NCBI GenBank assembly: GCA_001695595.3
Contig: MBPM02000031.1
Span: forward strand, 558,001-622,000
DNA: 64,000 nt
DNA from: Plasmopara viticola
Lineage: Eukaryota > Oomycota > Peronosporomycetes > Peronosporales > Peronosporaceae
Reading direction: 5' to 3'
This document shows positions 55,082 to 64,000 of the stretch, piece after piece. A program made the translations under genes and the position numbers. Position 1 is the first letter of the stretch; each line of letters begins with the position of its first letter. Under the pieces are notes generated by a model. It made no database searches. It saw only the letters and a list, made by a program, of their open reading frames with translations, and was not told the DNA's origin.

Positions 55082-58000
55082 TGGATTGTATATAATTTGT
55101 TTCTTCTATAGAATTAAGTAGCATTTTTTAATGTACGGCTCTGAATAAGCGGGTCAAATTAGTTCAATTTAATTTGCCTATAGCAATCACTAATTCTGTC
55201 CGACATATCACGGAAGCAAATTTGCGTGAGAAATGTGTTAACAGAGTGGAGGTGTTAATCAGCGTTGAAGAGAACAATTGAATTGTACTTAGGAACGCTC
55301 TATACTGGTAATACTTTAGCACGCTGCATGGGGATCACTTTCTGGTCGCCATAATTAAATGACATTTTGCACAAATGGCTGTGTCATATCCCACGAAAAA
55401 AAATATTGTAAATCTTTCTAGACATTTAAAATGATTATCGCAGCAAGCAGTTATGAGATTCAAGCTCATGCAGGGCATGTAATTGCTGCTTATTCAAGAA
55501 ACTGCATGTAGTGTGTTTGCATCCACGGGATGCGTTAAGCATCGCGTCATGAGAGAGCCAAGTAGCCATGATCTGAATGAGCATACTGATCTATCCTTCA
55601 ACTGGCTTAGACTCTGATGCAGATCGACTATACTTGTAGCGAGGCTGTAGTAGTCAATTGCTTATAGGAAGGTCTTTGACCTTAGTATTTCTGTTGCCTG
55701 ACACCAAAATTTGGTTTTTTCTCACTCAAACTAGCTTAAATGTTCCCAATATTGGCCCCATAATACCCAATTTTAACGGGGTAAATATCTAAATTCGTTT
55801 AAAAAGCTCTTTCTACTTGGCTTCTGTTAGCTCTTTAGCATTCCTCTGATTGATGTTGGGACATCACATGACTTGTGCCACACAATATAATACTGGTATA
55901 ACGCAGATTGTGGCTCATGCAAACTCTCGTTTTACGCACATATCAGAGGTACACAACCCAAGCATCGTATAAATGCTTGAGTTGTGTGTGGCATTGCACT
56001 GAGTTGCACTTCAAAGCCGTTTAATAACGTTCGGGAAAAAGTGCAAGTTACTGTTACTTAATATGACCGCGTATAATTTTTAATGAGATAATATATCCAG
56101 CTAGAGGCTGTCAAATTGACAATTCCGTCCATGACCAGAATTTACTTCCCATAAAATACGCACCGGTATCGGATTGAGTGCATCTTCTAATCACAATTTC
56201 GTTGCAGATATATCATTTTAGCGAGCGGGGTCAATTACGCCCCACTAATGCGATAGAATAACAATGTGGCTGTCTGTCGGATATTAATTAGCCTGGAACT
56301 TGTCTTTGGCTTGCTAAATTTGTGTAGTAACACGAAAGTAGGAGTGTTCGTGAATCAAGCGAGCAAATGATGTATTATCATCATTATGACGTATTATCAT
56401 CATTTGCTTGCTTGATTCACGAACACTTCTAACAACATTTGGCGCGAAGTAAGCAGCAAGCCTGGTTAGGGATGGGTATGTATTATTTCAATCACCCTTA
56501 GAAAGATTGCTCGACGGAAAGCGTCAGCTGTCAGAACACTGCGCATCACGTTTGGTGGACATTTTATTTGTCAGACGACAAGCTCTTGATTGTTTTGTTT
56601 GCAACCAGCAGTGCGAATTACGCTTTCTTTAAAAGCTAATCACGCTTTAATGTATGTTTACAGAAGGGTGTAAACTTTTGTAGGCACGAGCTTTTAGAGA
56701 CTGGTAGAAAAGAGGCTCGGGAGAGCTATTTATCTCGGGTCTCTTATTTGAGACCAGTTTCGTTGCGGACGCAATAAGCAGGTCGTTTTAAAAGCTAGCT
56801 GGCAGCGATTGCACCTGCTAAAGACAACAACTGAAAAATCGACATATCTGAAAAATCAAACTCGAATATATTGACCAAGCGTATAGAACATTAAAAGATA
56901 TTACTCACCTACCACCCAGAAGGGCGACTTAAGCATTTGCAAATGAGATATAATATCATCTTATCTGATCTTTAGAGGTTTTGAAGTTGCATATATTGGC
57001 GTTCACCATCGACTTCCTCGAGACAATGACAAGACGAAAGACGTCTTGAAATTTGGTATAACCCCCCAGTACCTTTTTCGAGCAAAGCCCTAAACTTCAT
57101 CAGTAAGTAAACATACTGTGACCGAGCCGCCAGCTGAGTTAAGTTTGTTTATTTTTAGTGGCCAGCTAAATCTGGAGCCAACTGTAAAAGAAATTACTTA
57201 AAGCCGTTAGAATTATCGCACTGTATTGATTTGATTGCGAAGCTAACAGATCGTATGTCGAAAGAGTCAGTCTATATTCCAAGTGTCTGAAGTTCTAATA
57301 TCGCTTCGAAGAGAAAAGGTTTCTGCTAAAATCAAATCCAATCTCATGCTCGTGCAATTGTTCGCGCAGGATATGTTGCTTTTGGTATAAAAAAGTAGCA
57401 AGGATGAGGTGGGAGCAACCTACACGGCTAATTCTAATTAAACACTAGTATCGGTACTTCCGTGCGAAACGAAAAGTACCACTGAGGCGTTTTTACGAGA
57501 GCCGCTTGATACTTGTAATGTGGCACAATTATCCCGCTTTATTAAACTCAAGTAGGCCGTACATTGCGTTTGATTAAGAAAAACCGAAGACATTTGCGAT
57601 CCGGTGCAAGAAGGGGAGGGAAAACTGAAAGTTTGTTGCGGTCTTGAGGTCGCATATTGTGTTAACTCCTAGCGCCTAAATAAAGATGATCCGAAAAGTG
57701 GATTGACCCAAAAATAAAATCGATTGTATCCCGAATTCACGGACCTAAGAGTTTGTGTATTTGGACTGCAATACCCTGCAAGCTTACCTAATTCTAAAAC
57801 AAGCGCCTTAATATAAACGTGGTGGTAACAATACCCAAGAGTATCTTCGTATCAAATGTAAGCCATAGCCTCTTCCGATACTCAGTTTAGTAAATTTTAT
57901 GCGAAATTGTGAACATGCACATAGGCTTCATCTGATTGCGCTCCGACTTCACCAATTTATCAGTATTTACCGCTCGGGGGGTGACCATCAAAACGCCCTT

Positions 58001-59633
58001 GCGGCGCCGTACGCAAATCAGTGTATTACTCGGCTTCGTATGGGGTAAAGCTATCAAGGAGGGGCCTACCTTCTTTGTCGGACCCAATATCAGTAGAGTG
58101 AAAGGACCTCTTACAAGACGGCGACTTTCTTCGATACCCGGCGATGGTCGAGTCACAACGAACATCGCCCACTATGTCAATTGACCCACCCTTGCATTGT
58201 TGATTAAGTCGTCGTTTTTGCGTCCATTCTCTACTTTTTTGTACATCTTGACACCACCAGCGAGGTAACCCAGGTCGAGTATTTGCTCCAATAAATTGAC
58301 ATAGTTTAATGCTTGGACGACACCTTTCGCAAGGCAGCAAGTCTGACGCAAAATTACCATATCTAGGGCTTACCCTCGGCCAATAAAGTCATTTTGACTT
58401 TTTTGCAGCCTAAGCAGTCAAAGAATCAGGTGAATATTCCCGTGGATCTCCTTTAGATTAGTTTTCTAAAAGCAGAAATGTCTGCGGATCACTGGGCGAA
58501 CAAAAGCGGTAAGCACATTCTCTGATGTAAAGGCTGTTCCACAGCTTTCTATGCCAAGCGACTCTTTGGCAAGCTAAGGACATCTGGCTCTTCGTCTATG
58601 GTGCAGACGAAAGCTATAATCCAGGTGCAGCCTTGGGCACAAAGACTAATCTGGATATACAGGCACCTTTGGGTGCCAAAGCAACTTTACTTGTGTTCGG
58701 CTAAAATACGGTCGTCGTACGACTGTTTAATTCGCTGCCTGTTTGGTAATTTGTTATGACTAAATAATTGTTTCTTCTTAAAACCAATGAGTGGAGGATA
58801 CTCATTTATTCTGTGTTAACTGAAATCCGAAACACTTTTTTTGGAAGATGTATGCTGTTAGCTTTATGTTAAATATTTACTTCCAATTTGTAAAGAGCTT
58901 TTGGGCAATAATTGCACCTGGTACACGACAGGCCTCAAACAATAATTACATCATATGTGTGTTAAAATTTTCGAGAAGATGTCCAAAAGGATTAAAGTCC
59001 TTTCTTACATTTCGGTGGCGAAAATTGGTTGATACGGCTTTTTTAAACGGGCGTATCAAACGTCTACACGCTTTTAATTTACGCATTTAGCTTGAACGTC
59101 GGCGTCCGTACCAAGATGGTGGCCGCGCTTCGAGTACATTGCGCTACTTGATAGTTATTTACAAAACTGGCCATCAGCAATCTGGCTCCTCTTTGAAAGA
59201 AGATCAATCTCCATCGGCAGCGTACTGACAAAAAAATAGCTCCGTAACAAGATCATTTCAGAAACGAGTCCAACATAGAGAATGTTCAGAAGAACAAAGT
59301 GCCTGTGTGTACACGTAAGCATTGTCGAAGTGATCACATGTAGGGCCTGTGCAGTTGTAATTCTCAGTCTCACGACACGTGTTTTCCATACGTGTCGGTG
59401 CTGAAGATTTTATCTAATATTTCCGCTCTGCTAGATATGACACTTTGCATGCATGATTTTAATATGGGACGATATATATTTGCGTCACTTCCGATTTACA
59501 CAAATTTTTGTTTTATCCGTCAATTCTCGATGCTTGCGCACCGCCTGACCAGAATCACCGGGTCTAAAGCCACCACGGTAAGCTTATCCAAAGACTCGGG
59601 GCACTTGACATTATGTAGCTTAATGATTGTCGA
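55082..59633. other. 4.5-kb gene-poor interval
   Basis: No convincing gene or domain. Short open frames on both strands near 57.9-58.4 kb overlap each other and carry no motif. A strong inverted repeat lies at 56344-56426. A pre-sequence exon for the phosphatase might start near 59530. The stretch is AT-rich and resembles decayed repeat DNA. Confidence 0.5.
56344..56426. repeat. 29-bp inverted repeat with 25-nt spacer
   Basis: Arms 56344-56372 and 56398-56426 (GTGTTCGTGAATCAAGC ... GCTTGATTCACGAACAC) pair with one mismatch. The spacer contains ATTATCATCAT in both orientations, so the hairpin could extend. Possibly a small foldback element. Confidence 0.8.
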
Positions 59634-60557
59634 ATGTCACACATCTGCATGCATGTCATGGATCAGCTGCATGTGCGTGCGCTCTCCGTGCTTGAACGCT
59701 TTACGTCTCCAGCACAGCCTCGAACTCCAAGCGATATCTGGCGATCTGTGGGTGGCGTGTGCTTTGATGTTGACAGCACTGTCTGCATGGACGAAGGCAT
59801 TGACGTGCTTGCTGAACATTGTGGCGTCGGACAAGCAGTGAAGGAGTGGACATCTAAGTATGGTCCAGGAACATTTCATTTTATTTGGTATTAACCTTTT
59901 TGTATGCTCAAGAGCCATGAATGGGAAGGTTAAATTCGAAGACGCACTTGCGGCCCGGCTAGACATTATCAAACCGTCCAGACAGGATATCCAGGAATGC
60001 TTGAAGCTGCACCCACCTAATTTCACACCCGGTATGTCTCGTTTGGGTAGAAAATGGAAGACCACGAATTATTGGTAGTGGACGTGCCGTAGGTATTAAA
60101 AGGCTCATAGCGACTTTAAAGAACAAGAAAGTTGCTGTATTTTTTGTGTCGGGGGGCTTCCGCCTCATGATTGAACCCATTGCGGAGGAGGTAGGAATCC
60201 CTCTCTCCAGTATCTATGCCAATACAATCTTCTTTGCCGAAGACGGAAGTTACAATGGGTTTGATGATGCGGAGCTCACGTCTCGTGACGGTGGTAAAGC
60301 GCAAGCCATCGAAGTGTACGCAAGTGGCTCTTTTTGCGCGCAAAAGTCAGGTTGCTGACATTATTCTGTTTAGCATCAAGCGAATTCATGGTTTTGAGAA
60401 GATTGCAATGGTTGGCGACGGTGTCACTGATATTCAAGCTCGGCCGCCTGCCGACCTTGTCGTAGGATTTGGAGGTATTGTCACCCGTGAGATTGTGAAG
60501 CAAGAAGCGGATCTTTTCATTACGGACTTCAATCACCTGACAAAGTTACTGCAGTAG
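59634..60557 (+). CDS. Phosphoserine phosphatase
   Basis: Last step of serine synthesis. Four exons (59634-59857, 59913-60031, 60093-60315, 60374-60557) give 249 residues. HAD motifs are clear: motif I CFDVDSTV (nucleophile Asp), motif II VFFVSGGF (Ser), and motif IV MVGDGVTDIQA. The cap region KVKFEDALAARLDII and the closing FITDFNHLTKLL match the family. An alternative first exon near 59530 (MLAHRLTRITGSK, GTAAGC donor) could add an organelle presequence through a short intron; uncertain. Confidence 0.9.
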
Positions 60558-60879
60558 ACTATGGGCTGGTCCAATGGAAAAGTGTAGGACGAACAGATAG
60601 CAAAATAAAAACGTGCACAGTCAGCTTGAGCATTCTGTTGCTGAGTTGCACACGTGAAGAAGAATGCAAGCGCTACTACTTGTTTGCAAGTCAAGTAATG
60701 ATCTATACGTTAGTCTTCCGTCGCAATGTCGTCGTCTCCAGCAAGTGCCCTTCTCTAAGTTGCGGATGCTTTGCGCCGAGCCTTGAACTGGCGACACTGC
60801 ATCAAGAAATATCCTGGAGGTCGATGTAAACTCAGCTCAGCTCGTCTCTCATACGCTGTCACACGTGATGCTTAATTTT
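60558..60879. other. Intergenic between phosphatase and RPF2-like remnant
   Basis: An open frame on the plus strand at 60626-60829 has no recognisable domain. Nothing else seen. Confidence 0.4.
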
Positions 60880-61500
60880 ACTGGGCGCTAAACCCCTGGG
60901 CCAATCAAGAGAAAAATTGGTTGACGCAAACTTTGTGCGACGGGAATTGAGGGCCCGTCTCGTCTAGTTGTTTACGTGGATATGACTCGTTGCCTTTTCA
61001 AAAGTCGATTGCGTACGAGTGCAAAAAGACCTTATCTTCTGTGCACACAATGACGTGATCCAGACCGTTGACATTCACTATTAAACGATGGTACCTCGAA
61101 ATGTGTCCAGGCCTCGACATTCACCTTCTGGTCGCCTGCAAACACTACGAGTGTGGTCTTACTCTTGCACCTGAAAGTACTGGAAGAGATGAAATAGAAA
61201 TTTAAACTTTATAACATCCAGGATGTGGCCGTCAAAAGTGCGGCTTAAAATCGGATTAGTCGCACATTTCTTGGGGCTGCTGCCAACAAGGAAAAGACTG
61301 ACGTCGTTCTTTTGCGTAAAAGCCTCGACTTTGTTCGCGTCAACGAATACATAAATGTCGTTTTTTACTTGACGAATTGAGCCTTCATCGAGCGCAAATC
61401 TCGTAATACCTCGTCCACCTCCTCGCTGGTCTTGTCGCCACGCATCGCAAGAACGTTCTCGAAAATCTGGGCTCTGGCCTTTATGGCTCGCTAAACACAA
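60880..61500 (-). pseudogene. RPF2-like Brix-domain gene remnant
   Basis: Scattered frames retain RPF2 pieces in the right order: an N-terminal NVLAMRGDKTSEEV-like piece, DVSLFLVGSSPKKCATNPIL plus RTFDGHILD, then VNGLDHVIVCTED. RPF2 works with RRS1 to load 5S RNP in 60S ribosome assembly. Stops and shifts separate all pieces and the central part is missing, so this is a dead copy; the functional gene should be elsewhere in the genome. Confidence 0.65.
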
Positions 61501-62057
61501 GATTTGAGACGCCGAGACTTGACCACACTTTTTATCCTGCAGCTTTGCTTAGACACATGTGAAGTTTCCTTTTTGTTCTCTCGTGGTGTGTTCGAGCAGT
61601 AACCTCAAAATTGCTTCTTGTATCGCTTTGGCCAGGTCTAATGATTATTTTTGTGTTTGGATATTTGTACTTTTCTCACATCTCATAGACACGTACATAT
61701 TTCAACGATCTGCTATATCATCAGCAGAGAAAAGTAAAAGCTGAAAATATGTTCTGTCGAACCATGAAGTGCTAGGAGATGCGTTTATTAGAATAAATCA
61801 TCTGTTTTCGCTCATGTAGGTAGAAAAGATGAGGCAAACTTTGCGAAATATGTTCAAACAAAATCGCTTTGATGCATTAATGTAGATTTTAAAGCGTCCT
61901 TTTCCAGGTGCTGGACCCTTGGACACCAGCTTCGGTTGTCGATCTTCAGTCAGATGATTTCTTCGAAATTGCAATTGCATATTTTTATCTTTCATTGAAA
62001 GAATGATGCTGATTGCAAAACATTAGACCATTTTCAGCACATTTGCATCCCTTTCTT
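61501..62057. other. Intergenic interval
   Basis: Two short open frames (61559-61744 plus, 61798-61995 minus) lack recognisable features. Nothing supported. Confidence 0.4.
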
Positions 62058-63554
62058 GGTGTTTTTAACTGTGGATTTCTGAGTCACTCTACCAAAAACG
62101 GGGGGTAGTCACCGATTCGTGAAATCGGCAAAAGCTTAGAGCCACCACATTAATGCACCACTGGATGCGGCTGCGTTTCATGAGTCTAACGCATGCTCTA
62201 CATCGCCGCAATCTGCTTTTGTTTTCGAGTTATCATTGGTGACGTGAAGCTATCGCTCCATATTTGTGAGACATCTGGGCGACTCAGCAACAGCGGACAA
62301 GCCGCTCAGCGCGGTGGCGCCGCCCAGCTGTACTCACAAGATTGGGCGGTGCCCCGTGTCAAGCGCTGCGGATGCGACCACGACGGCGTCCCTGTAGCTG
62401 TCAAGATGACGCGGAAGAGAGGCCAACACGGCCCATCGAAGAATGTCCCCGAAAGCAAGCGCCCAAGATGCTCGTGTGTCGACTACGTGGATGGCGACCT
62501 CGTTGATTCACCACTCAAGCTCAAGCCAATTCCTGCTCAGAAAGGAAAGTACTCCTTTCCGGTACCGCTTCCTGAGCCCACACCCACATTCACGTCTCTT
62601 GAAAAACCTGGCGATGTTTTGAGGCTTCTTAGTTAATCTCCAGAAGCCATCGAATCCTGGTATCGACACGCAGCCACAGCTGAGACTCGCGAGGATCCAT
62701 CATCTTGGATCGGTGAGCTTGACACGTCCACGCGATTGGTCATCAAGACCATATGCAATCGGTGACAGTATTATCACGCATGGGTTCAAATCGGGCTGGG
62801 GTATGCGGATGAAGAAAGGGTCCATGTATGGGAGGCGATATGCAGCTGAGTTTCGCGCAGAACTGTACGAGCTATTTCTCCAAGGAGAACGGCGACAGTC
62901 AGATAAGCTTGGGCCTGGAGGAATGCTTGAGATACTGCAGCAACATCATCCAGACCGATATGATCTCCCCAGCGAGAACGAAATCCGACAAGAAATCGCA
63001 AAGTTTCGGTTGAGTGTCAAGCCACGCGCTCCGACTTCGATTGTGCCTAGTTCATCAAGTGAGCAAAGTTAAGTGCGTCCTATAGCTGCAGATGCGTTCT
63101 TCGAATCGTTGCTCGACCGTGATCCAGCCACAAAACCAAAGCATGCGCTCGCTGTGTATCGCTTCACTTACAGTGAGGGTGGGCTATCAGACAGTCAGCT
63201 CAAGGCAAAGTTCAGCACTTTTAAATATCGACGGAAGCAGACTCTTGATGTCTCGTAGGCAGTATTATACGTGTCATACACAAATGTTGCATAAATCAAT
63301 GGTGACTCTCGGAAAAACGCTGGCAGGCATGTCAATCATAGGTTCGTATGGCCTCTTCGAGGTCGCATATCTCCACGAAATCTGCTCCGATTTTCACACA
63401 ACTTGTACGAGGAGATCCCTGAGATCCCCACCAACGTAGCGGATGCTGGCTCCGAACTCGTTTCGCTTTTGCCGATTTCATTCCCCACCGATCACCCACC
63501 CAAAATACCATTTTTGCTAAAGTTGACTCAGAAATCCACAGTTAAAAAAACACC
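62058..63554 (+). mobile_element. 1.5-kb terminal-inverted-repeat transposon
   Basis: Terminal inverted repeats of about 80-90 bp: 62058-62135 and 63465-63554 share GGTGTTTTT, then AACTGTGGATTTCTGAGTC at the ends and GAAATCGGCAAAAGC at the inner edges, with a diverged middle. No target-site duplication was recognised. Internal frames encode a broken unrecognised protein. The size suggests a non-autonomous or compact DNA transposon. Confidence 0.75.
62193..63258 (+). pseudogene. Unrecognised protein inside the TIR element, broken
   Basis: Pieces: 62193-62636 (Pro-rich, with CSCVDYVDGDLVDSPLKLKP), 62713-63072 (KGSMYGRRYAAEFRAELYEL, then SENEIRQEIAKFR), and 63073-63258 (DSQLKAKFSTFKYRRKQ). The last two are in one frame separated only by a stop at 63070-63072. 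The RQEIAKFR and KFSTFKYRRK parts look like a duplicated helical DNA-binding module. No DDE transposase motif was seen. Possibly the transposon's own protein or captured host sequence. Confidence 0.45.
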
Positions 63555-64000
63555 TTGCCGATAAAAACTCAGAATCTTTGATTAGGCACTAAAAATGGAA
63601 ATCTCTTACTTGTTCAAATCAAATGTAGGTATTTAAGATAAAGAAAACAGCGAGCAAACAAGCCGCAAATGGCTGGGCCAATGATCTCGATGCGGCCTCC
63701 AATATCTTCCTTAAGGTCTGCACAAGTGGTGTGTAGTGTCACACTTACGACACGAGTAGCGTGTAGTGCTTCACGGCTCTTGACTGCTCTACATAAGTAG
63801 CAAAGCCTCAACTCATATACGAAAAACATTATATATATAATATGTATGTCTAGATCAATCAATACCATACACAGCTACTTTGGCAAATTTACATAAGCGC
63901 TTTAAATAAAAAGATAAGCAAATACTTATCCGTCCATTAGAGGCAATGATCCATGCGTAGAATTTATTTCGGAGTCTCTATTCACTGCCTCGGGAGCAGT
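63555..64000. other. Right end, no feature
   Basis: AT-rich sequence with one minus-strand open frame (63614-63868) of no recognisable family. Nothing supported. Confidence 0.4.

Noticed and set aside
57887..58360. Overlapping frames at 57.9-58.4 kb as a retrotransposon gene
   Set aside because: No reverse transcriptase, protease or integrase motif could be pointed to; both strands are open by chance.
1..64000. CRISPR arrays, tRNA genes, bacterial-type operons
   Set aside because: No regularly spaced repeats, no complete tRNA-like A/B box pair, and introns throughout indicate a eukaryotic nuclear region.

Overview
The window looks like nuclear DNA of an oomycete, most likely a Phytophthora or downy-mildew relative. 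The genes carry very short spliceosomal introns (about 55-80 bp, GT-AG). They include a WRKY19-like Cys/His zinc-repeat protein, a plant-type SIZ SUMO ligase and a Crinkler-type N-terminus, and they are interleaved with decayed transposons. The species assignment is inference; no rRNA or tRNA gene was recognised.

Layout. 1-1.7 kb: 3' end of a decayed Ty3/gypsy chromovirus (integrase plus chromodomain, then an LTR). 3.7-21.5 kb: dense housekeeping genes: zinc-repeat protein, RGLG-type RING ligase, holocytochrome c synthase, kinesin, a coiled-coil protein, a DUF1772 membrane protein, a DJ-1/PfpI protein, splicing factor SF3A3, a SIZ/PIAS SUMO ligase, an Aurora kinase, and a homologue of the tubulin-polyglutamylation regulator CSTPP1. 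22.1-23.1 kb: a frameshifted Uma2-like nuclease-fold gene.

23.9-46.5 kb is the unusual part: two related endogenous DNA-virus elements of the Polinton-like / virophage-like kind. Element A (about 23.9-32.36 kb, forward) has remnants of primase-helicase, GIY-YIG endonuclease, a pX-like core protein, tyrosine recombinase, penton, packaging ATPase and fiber. Element B (32.36-46.51 kb, opposite orientation) is bounded by about 570-bp terminal inverted repeats. It carries the same genes in the same order plus an adenain-type cysteine protease and a double-jelly-roll major capsid protein. The two differ in helicase module and in number of GIY-YIG genes. B abuts the interrupted fiber gene of A. Most viral genes are broken, by different lesions in each copy, so neither element looks autonomous; the B protease and two small genes are still open.

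46.6-55.1 kb: a frameshifted Crinkler-like N-terminal/membrane gene, an unrecognised short ORF, then exocyst subunit Sec5, biosynthetic threonine deaminase and an eIF4B/4H-like RRM protein. 55.1-59.6 kb is gene-poor. 59.6-64 kb: phosphoserine phosphatase, a decayed RPF2-like ribosome-biogenesis gene, and a 1.5-kb terminal-inverted-repeat transposon with an unrecognised ORF. Exon joins were inferred by eye from GT-AG sites, reading frame and family similarity, and were checked for frame by arithmetic.
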